64,000 bases of DNA from Emticicia sp965283955 (GCA_965283955.1 CBDIQW010000001.1:1736001-1800000), one strand, 5' to 3'; shown: positions 19,166 to 29,793, counted from the first letter of the stretch. The notes: generated by a model from the sequence alone, not told the origin. Translations and numbers: made by a program.

Positions 19166-21577
19166 TTCCGTTTTCAATGATTTCACAGGGTTCATCATGG
19201 CTGCTTTGATTGCCTGATAACTCACTGTCAGTAAAGTAATTACCAAAGCTCCGAGGCCAGAAATAACAAAAACCCACCACGAAATTTCGGTTCGATAAGT
19301 ATATTTTTCTACCCAATGATTCATAAAATAATAGGCAATCGGCGATGCAATCAACAGCGAAATCATCACCAAAAACACAAAATCTTTCGATAGCATTTGC
19401 CACAAATTTGCCACAGTTGCTCCGAGTACCTTACGAATACCAATTTCTTTGGTGCGTTGCTCGGCCACGAAACTTGCCAAACCGAAAAGCCCCAAACATG
19501 AAATAAAAATGGCCAAAACCGTAAAAACGGTTGCCAATTTCCCAATTCGTTGCTCGGCTTTAAATTTTTGTCCGTATTCTTCGCTTGTAAATTTGACCTG
19601 AAAAGGTGCTGATGGCACTAATTTTTTCTGAATTGATTCGATTTTTGTCAACGCCTCATTTGTCGATAAATTTGGTTTGATTTTTATTAGCATTTGTCCT
19701 ACATCATTCGGATTTTTGACATACCAATAAAACGCCATTTTTACAGGCTCAAAAGGCGAATCAGCCACTACATCTTCTACAACTCCTATGATTTGGCGGC
19801 GTTGTTTCGTGTCATCATTGGTTATATATTCGCCAATCGGATTTTTTAAACCAATATATTTTGCCGCCGATTCATTGATAATTACAGCAGCAGTATCGGT
19901 GCTAAAATCAGTTGAATAATCTCGCCCTTGTTTGAGTTTCCATTGAATAGTTTTACCATAATCTTCGTTTATCCATGTTACCGAAAACGACGACTCCGAC
20001 TCAGTTTTTTTCCCTTTCCAAGTAAATCCATTCCAATTATCCCAAATAGAAGTTACGGGGCTACTCGAAAATGCCACTTTTTCGGCCACCCCACTCCTAA
20101 GAATTTCTTCTTTCATGATGGATTTATTATTGTTGAAATTGGGGTCGTCCATCGGAATTCTGACCAAACTTTCTTTATTGTAGCCAATCGGACGATTTTG
20201 GACGTGTTGAATTTGTTGATAAACGATGATTGTACCTATGACCAGAATTATTGAAACTGTAAATTGCACTACAACTAATACTTTACGAGGCAACGAAGCA
20301 TATTTGCCCAATCTGATTGTGCCTTTAAGCACTTTTATAGGCTCGAATGACGACAAGTAAAATGCTGGATAAATTCCTGATAATAAAGAAGTTGTGAGTA
20401 AAAAAACCAAACAAACTAACCAAAAATAAAGGTTTGATATTGGCAATTGGATATTCTTATCGGTCAGCTCATTGAATGGTGCAATAGCAAGCAAAACCAA
20501 GACAATCGTAATGATAAAAGCAAAGGAAACAACTAAAAACGACTCGCTCAAAAATTGATTGACCAGTTGAGATTTTACTGAACCAATGGCTTTTCGGATT
20601 CCTACTTCTTTGGCTCGTTTTTCGCTACGAGCGGTGCTTAGATTCATAAAATTGATACAAGCCAACAACAATACAAATAGCCCAACAATAGCAAAAAGCC
20701 ACACGAAAGTTATTCGCCCACCAGACGGGTATCCATCTTTATATTCAGAGTAGAGATACCAGTTTTTCATTGGGTTTAAGTAAAGAATTGCTTCATATTT
20801 TTTGGCAAGTTCTTTAAAATCATCGGGGGCATCTTTGAAATAAAAACCTTTGATAGCCGCATTTGCTTGGTCGATACTTATGTTATCGAAGGTTTGTACA
20901 AAAAGCCTTTGAGAACTGTTTTGCCAATTGGTTTCGTTGGCTTTAATGTCTGGAAAGGTTGCTTTGATATTCTCAAAATTTCCGATGAATTGTACATCGC
21001 CCAAAAATGAATTTTTGACAATATCTTCATAGACGCCTGTAATTTTACAGTTTATCTTATTATTTAGCTTGATTGTTTGGCCAATAGGGTCTTTTTCGGC
21101 AAAAAGTGCTTTCGAGGTCGATTCCGAAATAACGATTCCTTGTGGGTCGTTTAGGCTTTCTTTGTTTCCTTTGAGCATTTTCACCGAAAACATATCAAGC
21201 ACACCATTATCAAAAAACTGCCCATTTTTTACATAATTATTATCGCCAATTCTTATCGAATAATCGCCCGCCCATTGCAACAAAATTACATGCTTGAAAA
21301 GATGTCCGTATTTTTCACGCAATACCGTTGCCACTGGCTGTGGCATGGTGGTTGCATAATCAGCTTTTTTTTCTAATGGCTCAATTACGTGGTTATGTAC
21401 ATGTCCGATTCGGTCATAGTTTTGGATGTTACGGTTATAACTTACTTCATCATACACCCAAAGCCCAATGAGCATCGCCACAGCCATGCCTACGGCAAGC
21501 CCACCAATATTGATAAACGAGTAAACCTTGTTTTTTTGAAGGTTTCGGAATGCGATTTTTAGGTAATTGCGTATCAT
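19163..21577 (-). CDS. permease H, intact FtsX/MacB-type ABC permease
   Basis: It is 804 residues long and a member of the C/G/H/I subgroup. The segment around the first FtsX unit (NFMNLSTARSEKRAKEVG, IRKAIGSV) matches permease I directly upstream almost residue for residue, as does LPRKVLVVVQFTVS around TM5. Periplasmic domain 1 is distinct (HVHNHVIEPLEKKADY), so divergence is concentrated in the periplasmic parts while the membrane units stay alike. The second coupling motif ends in GAT instead of GAS, again shared only with I. Confidence 0.9.
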   Translation of the reverse strand: MIRNYLKIAFRNLQKNKVYSFINIGGLAVGMAVAMLIGLWVYDEVSYNRNIQNYDRIGHVHNHVIEPLEKKADYATTMPQPVATVLREKYGHLFKHVILLQWAGDYSIRIGDNNYVKNGQFFDNGVLDMFSVKMLKGNKESLNDPQGIVISESTSKALFAEKDPIGQTIKLNNKINCKITGVYEDIVKNSFLGDVQFIGNFENIKATFPDIKANETNWQNSSQRLFVQTFDNISIDQANAAIKGFYFKDAPDDFKELAKKYEAILYLNPMKNWYLYSEYKDGYPSGGRITFVWLFAIVGLFVLLLACINFMNLSTARSEKRAKEVGIRKAIGSVKSQLVNQFLSESFLVVSFAFIITIVLVLLAIAPFNELTDKNIQLPISNLYFWLVCLVFLLTTSLLSGIYPAFYLSSFEPIKVLKGTIRLGKYASLPRKVLVVVQFTVSIILVIGTIIVYQQIQHVQNRPIGYNKESLVRIPMDDPNFNNNKSIMKEEILRSGVAEKVAFSSSPVTSIWDNWNGFTWKGKKTESESSFSVTWINEDYGKTIQWKLKQGRDYSTDFSTDTAAVIINESAAKYIGLKNPIGEYITNDDTKQRRQIIGVVEDVVADSPFEPVKMAFYWYVKNPNDVGQMLIKIKPNLSTNEALTKIESIQKKLVPSAPFQVKFTSEEYGQKFKAEQRIGKLATVFTVLAIFISCLGLFGLASFVAEQRTKEIGIRKVLGATVANLWQMLSKDFVFLVMISLLIASPIAYYFMNHWVEKYTYRTEISWWVFVISGLGALVITLLTVSYQAIKAAMMNPVKSLKTE

Positions 21578-21594
21578 AATTTTGTATTGGTTTT

Positions 21595-21640
21595 AACGTC
21601 GGCAGGGTTTGAACCCATAGTGGAACTACCTTCCGACGTT
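21595..21640. repeat. decayed copy of the AACGTCGGCAGGGTT hairpin
   Basis: The left arm at 21595-21609 is identical to the hairpin at 5585-5599, but the right side is interrupted by about a dozen unrelated bases before ccgacgtt. It occupies the equivalent place, directly upstream of a permease start and downstream of another permease stop. Confidence 0.65.
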
Positions 21641-21643
21641 GTA

Positions 21644-24036
21644 TTATTCTGTTTTCAAACTCTTCACGGGGTTCATTACCGCTGCTTTGATGGCCTGAAA
21701 ACTTACGGTCAAAAGCGTAACTATCAACGCTCCGAGGCCAGTTACGGCAAAAATCCACCACGAAATATCGGTGCGATAGGTATATTTCTGAGTCCAGCTA
21801 CTCATAAAAAAGTAGGCTACTGGCGAAGCAATGCAGAAAGAAACAAGCACCAAAACCACAAAGTCTTTCGATAGCAATGTCCAAATATTCGTAACGGTTG
21901 CACCTAATACTTTTCTTACGCCGATTTCTTTGGTGCGTTGTTCAGCCACAAAACTTGCCAATCCAAACAATCCAAGACACGAGATAAAGATGGCCAAAAT
22001 GGCAAAAAATGTGGCGAGTTTGCCTACTCTTTCTTCGTCACCAAATTTTTTGGCGTAGTCTTCGTCCACAAATTTGTATTCAAAAGGCTGTGCAGGATTA
22101 TATTTTCTGAATACTTCTTCTACTTTGCTGAGCGATTCGCTGGCAGGTCGGTCGGGACTAAGTTTTATAATAACCACATTGCCTTCGTCTCGACCTAAAT
22201 GAAATAACGAAGCACGAGATGGCTCGTAAGGCGACTGCACAATCATATTTTTGATGACACCAATAACCTTGTATGTTTTTCCATCCCATTTTATGTTTTC
22301 GTCAATAGCCGCCATCGGATTTTTGAAACCCATGTATTTGGCAGCGGCTTCGTTCAAGACAAAAGCCAAAGAATCGGAAGTATATTGTCGAGAAAAATCT
22401 CGGCCTGCCACAAATTGCCAGCCGATAGTTTTGCCGTATTCGTGCGTAATTGGGTTATTCGGAAAATCAACGGCCAAATTTGGGTCTTTACCTTTCCAAT
22501 CAAAGCCACCATTGCTATTCCAATGCTCGGTGAGCGGACTACCCGACTCGGCAATATCTACTATCGCACCTGATTTTTGTAGTTCGTATCTTACTACATC
22601 GAAGTGTTTATGAATATCGGTTGTTTGCATATCAATATTTATCAGACCGTCTCGGGTATAGCCCACAGGACGACTTTTGGCAAATTGTACTTGTCGGAAA
22701 ACTACGATTGTGCCGATAATGAGAGTCACCGAAACCGTAAACTGCACCACCACCAAAACTTTGCGAGGAATAGAGGCAAAACGCCCCACACGAAAAGTGC
22801 CTTTAAGCACCTTGACGGGTTGAAAAGAAGATAAATAAAGAGCTGGATAACTGCCCGCAATCAAGCCTGTGAGAATACTAAAAACGATTCCGAGCAACCA
22901 AAAATAGGGATTTGCCCATAGAATACTCATTTTCTTATCGGCCAAATCATTGAAAAATGGTAAAATGAGCAATACCAAGCCGATAGAAAGCACAAAAGCA
23001 AGGCTAATCACTAATAGCGACTCGCTGAAAAACTGACTAATAAGTTGCCCACGCACCGAACCAATGGCTTTGCGGATGCCTACTTCTTTTGCACGTTTTT
23101 CGCTGCGGGCTGTACTCAAATTCATAAAATTGATACAAGCCAAAAGCAATACAAAAACGCCAATAATGCCAAAAAGCCACACAAATTCAATGCGTCCGCC
23201 TGTGTTTATGCCATTTTTAAATTCGCCATGCAAATGCCAATTTGCCATCGGATGCAAGAAAACTTCGGGTTTATATCTTGCTTCTTCTTTGTTCAGTTTA
23301 TTAAGTTTGACATTTTTTATTTTAGCCGAAACCTTATTCATATCGGCATTGGGAGCAATCTGAGCGAAGGTTTGTGTGAAATTACTTCCCCACGGATTTT
23401 CCATTTTTTTACCCAATCGTTGGTAATCAGATACAATTCCCACGGCATCAGATAGGAAATATTTTTTAGAGTAGAGTTATAAGGAATATCTTCGTAAACG
23501 CCCGTCACTTTCACATCGGTTTTGTTGTCAATTCGCATGACTTTATTCATGGGGTCGGTATCGCCAAAATAGGCTTTTGCCACCGACTCCGACAACAAAA
23601 TTGAGTAAGGTTCTTTCAAACCATCACGAGTACCTTTGAGCATTTTCAACGAAAGCATTTCGGTTACTTGTGGCTCAAAATAACTGCCGCTTTTAGTGAA
23701 TTTCTTCTCGCCCGCCGTCAAAATATGGCTCGAATTCCAAGAAGATTGCAACACATACGTAAAATCGCTGCCATAGTTATTCCGAATTTCTTCGGCCATC
23801 ACTGCGGGGTTCGACATCTGCGTTTCTTTCTTGCCATTATACAAATTATGCTGCATCACTTGGACAATGCGGTCATAATTCTCATGATGTTTATCAAACG
23901 AAATTTCATCATACATCCACAGACCTATGAGCATGGCAACCGACATACCAGTTGCCAAGCCAAAAATATTGATAAACGAGTAAACCTTGTTCTTAACAAG
24001 GTTACGGAAGGCAACTTTGAAATAATTTTTTATCAT
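21644..24036 (-). pseudogene. permease I, frameshift at a 7-A tract
   Basis: The start is at 24034-24036 (MIKNYFKVAF). The frame breaks at 23404-23410, a run of seven T on the plus strand (seven A in the mRNA). With eight A, NDWVKK would continue directly into MENPWGSNFTQTF, the second frame (to 21644). Restored length is about 797 residues. It belongs with G and H (AKEVGIRKAIGS and TKEIGVRKVLGAT). The lesion falls in periplasmic domain 1. A homopolymer error is the simplest cause; slippage that restores the frame in some transcripts, or phase variation, is also possible at such a tract. Confidence 0.85.
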
Positions 24037-24067
24037 AGCTTTTTCATAATTATATAATTGTTTGCAA

Positions 24068-24087
24068 AGACGTTTCATGAAACGTCT
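24068..24087. repeat. 20-bp perfect palindrome between permeases J and I
   Basis: The sequence agacgtttca followed by its exact complement forms an uninterrupted palindrome. It belongs to the AGAC...GTCT class of intergenic palindromes also seen at 26513-26540. Confidence 0.7.
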
Positions 24088-24094
24088 CTACCTA

Positions 24095-26491
24095 TCACTC
24101 CGTTTTCAAACTCTTCACGGGGTTCATCAAAGCGGCTTTTATGGCTTGATAACTCACTGTTAGTAAAGCAATGAGCAAAGAAACAAAACCGGCTCCAGCA
24201 AATACCCACCAGCGAATTTCGACTGTATAAGCAAAATTTTGCAGCCAATTATTCATTAAAATTACAGCTATCGGAATGGCTATTACAGAAGCAATCAAGA
24301 CCAATTTTATGAAATCTTTATTCAACAAAAAGAATATTGAACTAATGCTCGCTCCCAATATTTTTCTGATGCCTATTTCTTTTACTCGTTGCTGTGCAGT
24401 AAAAGCCGCCAAACCAAATAAGCCAAGACAAGCCAGTAGAACAGAAATAATGGCAAAGGATAGTGAAAGAACTCCTTGCTTTTGCTCTGATTCGTATTGT
24501 CGAGCAAAATTTTGGTCTAAGAAATTTATTTCAATTGGGTTTAATTTGTCAAATTCTCGAAAGGTCTTTTGAATGTAAGCCAATGCTTCTTTGGTTTTTG
24601 AGGTATTAATTCTTACATAAAGATTGTCTTCCATAGATGCTTGCGTAGGCATTACCAACACCATTGGTTCTACTTTATGTTGCAACGAATACGTATGAAA
24701 GTCTTTAAATACACCAATGATTCGTCGTTCGGCAACTGCTCCTTCTCTATTTATTTTTACTTGAATTCTTTTTCCGATGGGGTTTGCATAAGCCAATTCT
24801 TTCATTAAAGTCTCATTGATAAGGGCCGCATCGGTCACATCACTTGGCTTATTTTCTGAAAAATTACTGCCTAACTTCATTTGTATGTCCATCGTTGGCA
24901 CAAAAGAAGGATTAACCGTAAGTTCTTGCACTACTTTTGAATTGGTAGAAATAGAGCCATCTGTTTTTTCAAAAAAATAAGGAGTTTGACCTAAATTATT
25001 ATTGCCAATCGGATTTCCCGCAGCAGCTACATTCTCTATCAATGAATTTTTCATCAATTGGTCTTTCAGAGAGGCAATCTTTGAACGCAAACTTCTATCA
25101 TCAATATGTATCGTTACTACCTGTTTTCGATTAAATCCAAGGTCTTTATCGGCTGAAAATTGTAATTGTTGGTAGATAATCCAAGCTCCAGCAATTAAAA
25201 TAATGGTTGCGGCAAATTGAAAAACTACCAATGATTTTCTGAAAATAATACTCTGATTTAAACTTCCTGTCAGGCCTTTTAATGCCAAAATGGTTCTGAA
25301 TCGAGCAAGAAAAAAAGCAGGGTAGCTTCCACTAAGAAAACCAACAAACAAGCTGAATAGAGCAAAAATGCCTATGGAAGAAATAACACCAAATCTATTT
25401 AATTCTAAAGATTTGCCTGCAAACTGATTGAAGTACGGAAGCAAACCAGCCACTAAAAAGACTGAAATAACTGAAGCGATGAGGCTAAAACTAAGCGATT
25501 CAACAATAAATAAGCCAATTAAATCGCCTTGTGTAGAGCCAATAGCCTTACGAACACCAACTTCACGAATTCTCATTCCTGCTCTGGCTGTTGCCAAATT
25601 CATGTAATTAATGATGGCAATAGTCAATATCAAACCTGCCAATGCCATAAATAGATACATGCGATTGAGGGTATTATTGGCACTTATCTCGTATTGCAAA
25701 TCGGAATGCAAGTGAATATCACGTAAAGGCTGTAATTCCATTTTGTAAGAAACTACCTTCATTTCTTTCAAAATCGTTTTTTGGGCAAATTGTGGAAGCT
25801 TTGCCTCAAGCACGTTTTTATCTACACCATTATCAAGCAGTAAATAGGTATATAAATTTGAATCTTGCCAGCCTGCCGTAAAACCAGTAGGCAATGCACG
25901 CAAGCCTTCAAACTGTAAATGTGAATTGTTGGGAATATCCTGAATTACACCAGTAATTTTATTGGTTTCTGTTTTATCAAAATAAATGGTTTGGTTCAGG
26001 GCTTTTTGTGCATTACCAAATATTTTTTTCGCTAATGTTTCAGTAATAACAATTGTATTAGGTTCTGAAAGTGCTGTTTTGGGGTTCCCTACTAAAAAGG
26101 GAAATGTAAATACATCAAATACATTTTTATCCGAAAAAAAAATATTCCCTGCTTTAATAGTTTTGTTTTCAAAAGTGATAACACCACCACCTTCGGGAGC
26201 AAATCTAACCGCCTCTTTTATTTCTGGAAATTCGGCTTTGAGTGCTGGTGCAAAAGCCGCCGAAGTAACGGCATGATGTGCTTGCCCTTCTGACCATTCG
26301 GCATGATGCACCAATCTTACAATATTATCAGATTTTGTATGATAATTATCAAAGCTCATTTCATCAATTACATATAATGAAATTAAACAAAATACGGCAA
26401 TACCTACGGCGAGCCCACCAATATTGATGAAAGAATATACCTTGTTTTTGACAAGATTTCGGAAGGCGATTTTGATGTAGTTTCGTATCAT
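24095..26491 (-). CDS. permease J, intact FtsX/MacB-type ABC permease
   Basis: The start is put at 26489-26491 (MIRNYIKIAF), 12 codons inside the open frame, because the family begins there; this gives 798 residues. The first coupling motif is IREVGVRKAIGS, preceded by NYMNLATARAGM. The second is VKEIGIRKILGA, with Ile in place of the usual Val, and AQQR instead of AEQR. Periplasmic domain 1 carries HHAVTSAAFAPALKAEF, not found in other members. The C-terminal NPVKSLKTE is intact. Confidence 0.9.
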   Translation of the reverse strand: MIRNYIKIAFRNLVKNKVYSFINIGGLAVGIAVFCLISLYVIDEMSFDNYHTKSDNIVRLVHHAEWSEGQAHHAVTSAAFAPALKAEFPEIKEAVRFAPEGGGVITFENKTIKAGNIFFSDKNVFDVFTFPFLVGNPKTALSEPNTIVITETLAKKIFGNAQKALNQTIYFDKTETNKITGVIQDIPNNSHLQFEGLRALPTGFTAGWQDSNLYTYLLLDNGVDKNVLEAKLPQFAQKTILKEMKVVSYKMELQPLRDIHLHSDLQYEISANNTLNRMYLFMALAGLILTIAIINYMNLATARAGMRIREVGVRKAIGSTQGDLIGLFIVESLSFSLIASVISVFLVAGLLPYFNQFAGKSLELNRFGVISSIGIFALFSLFVGFLSGSYPAFFLARFRTILALKGLTGSLNQSIIFRKSLVVFQFAATIILIAGAWIIYQQLQFSADKDLGFNRKQVVTIHIDDRSLRSKIASLKDQLMKNSLIENVAAAGNPIGNNNLGQTPYFFEKTDGSISTNSKVVQELTVNPSFVPTMDIQMKLGSNFSENKPSDVTDAALINETLMKELAYANPIGKRIQVKINREGAVAERRIIGVFKDFHTYSLQHKVEPMVLVMPTQASMEDNLYVRINTSKTKEALAYIQKTFREFDKLNPIEINFLDQNFARQYESEQKQGVLSLSFAIISVLLACLGLFGLAAFTAQQRVKEIGIRKILGASISSIFFLLNKDFIKLVLIASVIAIPIAVILMNNWLQNFAYTVEIRWWVFAGAGFVSLLIALLTVSYQAIKAALMNPVKSLKTE

Positions 26492-26512
26492 AATTTTGTT
26501 TTTGATTGTATT

Positions 26513-26540
26513 GTAGAGACAACGCATGCATTGTCTCTAC
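26513..26540. repeat. GTAGAGACAA hairpin between permeases K and J
   Basis: Arms 26513-26522 (gtagagacaa) and 26531-26540 (ttgtctctac) pair perfectly over an 8-nt loop. It lies in the 5' leader of permease J. Confidence 0.7.
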
Positions 26541-26546
26541 GTGGGT

Positions 26547-28934
26547 TTATTCCGTTTTCAATGATTTCGCTGGATTTATCAGAGCCGTCCGAATGGCCTG
26601 ATAACTCACTGTCAGTAAAGCAATTAGTAAAGCTAAAATACCCGCCGAAGCAAAAATTTGCCACGAAATTTCTATGTGATAAGCAAAGTCTTGTAACCAC
26701 TCTCCAACCAAATAGTAGGCAATTGGTGAGGCGATGACGATAGCCATGCAAACCAGTTTTAAGAAATCTTTTGTCAGTAAAGTAGTTACGCTCACAATAC
26801 TCGCCCCCAGCACTTTTCTGATACCAATTTCTTTCACCCGCTGCTGGGTTGTGTACGTAACGAGTCCGAATAAGCCTAAACAAGAAATAACGATGGTTAG
26901 AATCGAAAAAATAAAGATAATCTTGCCCACTCGTTGGTCATTGAAGTATAATTTATCGAGGTCTTGGTTCACAAAACCGTAGCTAATTGGGCTGTCTGCC
27001 TCATATTTTGCCAAAATAGTGCTTACTTCCGCAATCGCTCGTTTGGTATTGGCAGCTTTGGTTTTTATGAGTATATTAAAATAAAATTCTTTCGGACGAT
27101 TACGGAAAATAAAAGGCTCGATTGCCACACTGAGTGGACGGAAATGAAAATCTTTTACCACCCCTACTACTTCGCCCTCTAAACCCCAAAATTTCACTTT
27201 CTTACCAAGAGCGGTCGTATTATTCCAGCCCATTTTATGAACTGCCGTTTCATTGAGCAGATAAGTACCAATTTTGTCGCTGGTATCACGGGCAATGGCG
27301 TTCGAGAAATTGCGTCCACTGGCAATCTTCGCCCCGATTGTTGGCAAAAAATCAGGGTCGGTATTGATTTGCGTAACGTAGAAATTAACGTTTTGCGGTT
27401 GCCCTTCCCACTCAATATCAGATTCGTTCATGACATTTACCAAATTGTTGGTCGTGGCCGAAATGCTTTCAACACTTGAAAGTTTCGAGATTTCGTTTTT
27501 TACCACTAACGCTTTACCTTTTGCCCCTCCTTTTAGTCGAAAGTACATCAGATGGTCTTTGTCAAACCCTAAATTTTTGTCCTGAATGAAGGCTAATTGT
27601 TGGTAAATCGTGATTGTACTAATAATCAGCACTACCGACATCGCAAACTGCCCAACTACCAATGTTTTTTTGAAACCACTGGCCGACTGGTTCATAAATT
27701 CGCCTTTCAATATTTTAGCAGGAATCATCGACGATAAAGCCAATGCAGGGAAAATACCCGAAAATAAGGTCATCAACACAACAAAAGCTCCCATTAGTAG
27801 CCAAAAACTTCCCGAAACCAATGGTAATGATAGATTTTTTTCGGCAAGCTGATTCAGCAAAGGTAATGTTTGCGAAACCAACGCAAATGCTACACTTGTG
27901 GCAAGCAAAACCACCAATAGAGCCTCGAAGAGAAACTGAAAAATAAGATTTATTTGTCCAGCTCCTGCCATTTTTCTAACACCGACTTCTTTGAGTCTCT
28001 GCGTAGCTCTGGCAGTAGCTAAATTAACAAAATTGAAAATTGCAATCAGCAAAACGATTACGCCAATCGTCACGAATAAATACACGTAAAAAATATCGCT
28101 TCTTTTGCCCCAGTCGGTCTGAAAATCGAACTTTGATTGCAGATAAATTTCGGAAAGTGGTTGCAAATAAAGTTTCGTATCGGCATCATTCTTATATTTT
28201 TTTAGTATTGATGCTATTTTTTGTTCAAATGCTTCTTGATTAACTTGGGGGTTGAGTTTCAGATACGTATGGTAGCTATTGCTACCCCATTTCATGCTCC
28301 ATTCATCATATTTTTCGAGCAGTTTGAATGGTAAAAACACCTCTGATTGAATATGAGAATTGGTGGGTAGATTTTGAGCAATGCCCACTACTTTGAGCGA
28401 AAATGTTTGAAAAGAGTTGAGCGTAACGATGCTCCCTATCACGTTCTTTTGTTTCCAATTTTCTCCAAACAATACCGCTGCCGATTTTTCGGTCAAGACA
28501 ATTTCATCAGGATTCACAAAAAGTTTATTGGTGCTTCCGCTGATGAGTTTAAAATCAAAAATCGTAAAAAACGAAGGGTCAACCACAAGAAGCTCGGTTT
28601 CGAGTTTTTGATTACCATTTTGTAATAAACCACCCTGTTTGCCAATTCTGAGCGTTTGCTCAATTTCATTAAAATCATTTTTTAGTGCATTAGCTAAAGG
28701 TCCAGGCGTAATCGCAACTTTGTGAAAGCCATCGTTTTGCTTCTGAACCTCAGCAAGCCTATATATCGAAGCAAAATTTTTATGGAAACGGTCGTAGCTG
28801 TATTCGTCATATACAAGCAATGAAATCAATAGCACTACTGCCATTCCCAAGGCCAAGCCCGTGATATTGATAAGGGAATAAACCTTGTTTATTAACAGGT
28901 TTCTCCAAGCGATTTTTAAGTAATTGCGTAGCAT
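26547..28934 (-). CDS. permease K, intact, first permease of the array
   Basis: It is 795 residues long and lies nearest to the ATPase gene (120 nt away). Coupling motifs are LKEVGVRKMAGA and VKEIGIRKVLGA, with TTQQR before the second. It pairs with permease D: same ITPGPLANALKNDF region and SKFDFQTDWGKRSDI. It ends in NPAKSLKTE, with Ala where the other copies have Val. Being first behind the ATPase, it is the best candidate for the ancestral partner if the array grew by downstream duplication. Confidence 0.9.
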   Translation of the reverse strand: MLRNYLKIAWRNLLINKVYSLINITGLALGMAVVLLISLLVYDEYSYDRFHKNFASIYRLAEVQKQNDGFHKVAITPGPLANALKNDFNEIEQTLRIGKQGGLLQNGNQKLETELLVVDPSFFTIFDFKLISGSTNKLFVNPDEIVLTEKSAAVLFGENWKQKNVIGSIVTLNSFQTFSLKVVGIAQNLPTNSHIQSEVFLPFKLLEKYDEWSMKWGSNSYHTYLKLNPQVNQEAFEQKIASILKKYKNDADTKLYLQPLSEIYLQSKFDFQTDWGKRSDIFYVYLFVTIGVIVLLIAIFNFVNLATARATQRLKEVGVRKMAGAGQINLIFQFLFEALLVVLLATSVAFALVSQTLPLLNQLAEKNLSLPLVSGSFWLLMGAFVVLMTLFSGIFPALALSSMIPAKILKGEFMNQSASGFKKTLVVGQFAMSVVLIISTITIYQQLAFIQDKNLGFDKDHLMYFRLKGGAKGKALVVKNEISKLSSVESISATTNNLVNVMNESDIEWEGQPQNVNFYVTQINTDPDFLPTIGAKIASGRNFSNAIARDTSDKIGTYLLNETAVHKMGWNNTTALGKKVKFWGLEGEVVGVVKDFHFRPLSVAIEPFIFRNRPKEFYFNILIKTKAANTKRAIAEVSTILAKYEADSPISYGFVNQDLDKLYFNDQRVGKIIFIFSILTIVISCLGLFGLVTYTTQQRVKEIGIRKVLGASIVSVTTLLTKDFLKLVCMAIVIASPIAYYLVGEWLQDFAYHIEISWQIFASAGILALLIALLTVSYQAIRTALINPAKSLKTE

Positions 28935-29054
28935 AAACCCACCCTATAAAGGGTCATTTTAATAGTTTTTCATAATTTTTTATCTATTCTTACACCACTT
29001 TAAGAGCTGTTAGGTTCTTTGCTTTTTTCAAATCACCGTTCACTCCTTTAAAAC

Positions 29055-29732
29055 TTACACATGAAAATTCTCAGTCACTACCTTCCCATCAAACAAATTG
29101 ATGATTCGGTGCGAGAAACCTGCATCGTAGGGCGAGTGCGTAACCATCACGATGGTTGTTCCTTCGTTGTTGAGTTCTTGCAACAATTTCATTACCTCTT
29201 CGCCATTGGTCGAGTCGAGATTACCCGTTGGCTCATCGGCCAAAATCATTTTTGGCTTCGCTACTACCGCACGGGCAATGGCTACACGTTGTTGTTGTCC
29301 ACCCGAAAGTTGTTGCGGGAAGTGATTACGGCGGTGCATCATATTCATGCGTTCGAGGGCAAGCTCTACTTTTTGCTTACGCTCGTCGGCAGGGGTTTTC
29401 AAGTAAAGCAAAGGCAGTTCAACGTTTTCATAAACCGTAAGTTCATCAATCAGATTAAAGCTCTGAAAAACAAATCCGATTGCTCCCTTGCGGAAAGTAG
29501 CACGCTGACGCTCCGACATTGTGGCAACTTCATTGCCATAAAAATCGTAGCTTCCACCCGATGGATTATCGAGCAAGCCCAATATATTAAGTAATGTAGA
29601 TTTTCCACAACCCGATGGCCCCATGATGGCCACAAATTCGCCATCTTTGATTTCCATCGTAATGCCATTTAAGGCTGTTGTTTCTACTTCTTCGGTAGTG
29701 AAGATTTTCTGAAGGTTGGTTGTTTTTATCAT
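29055..29732 (-). CDS. ABC transporter ATPase, LolD/MacB type
   Basis: It has 225 residues. Walker A is GPSGCGKST (about 39-47), the ABC signature LSGGQQQRVAIARA, Walker B MILADEPTGNLDS, and the H-loop His is in VTHSPYDAG. Length and motifs fit the LolD/FtsE/MacB branch, whose ATPases bind FtsX-type permeases through the EIGxRK coupling helix. It is the only ATPase near the eleven permeases, in the same orientation and directly upstream of permease K, so it probably energises all of them in the cytosol. The ATG at 29730-29732 follows a T-rich leader that includes heptad repeats. Confidence 0.95.
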   Translation of the reverse strand: MIKTTNLQKIFTTEEVETTALNGITMEIKDGEFVAIMGPSGCGKSTLLNILGLLDNPSGGSYDFYGNEVATMSERQRATFRKGAIGFVFQSFNLIDELTVYENVELPLLYLKTPADERKQKVELALERMNMMHRRNHFPQQLSGGQQQRVAIARAVVAKPKMILADEPTGNLDSTNGEEVMKLLQELNNEGTTIVMVTHSPYDAGFSHRIINLFDGKVVTENFHV

Positions 29733-29742
29733 TTTTTTCAGG

Positions 29743-29770
29743 TCTTAGGGCTTAGGGTTTAGGTTTTAGA
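29743..29770. repeat. degenerate heptad repeat NNTTAGG, four units
   Basis: On the plus strand the units TCTTAGG, GCTTAGG, GTTTAGG and TTTTAGA follow each other without gaps. The same heptad type appears in inverted orientation at 30263-30304, on the other side of the four-helix-bundle gene. Confidence 0.7.
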
Positions 29771-29785
29771 ACCAAACTCTTTACC

Positions 29786-29793
29786 TATATTTG
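29786..29793 (+). promoter_or_regulatory. possible -7 promoter box for the four-helix-bundle gene
   Basis: TATATTTG matches the Bacteroidota -7 consensus TAnnTTTG and lies 46 nt before the ATG at 29839. No convincing -33 TTTG is visible at normal spacing. Confidence 0.35.
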
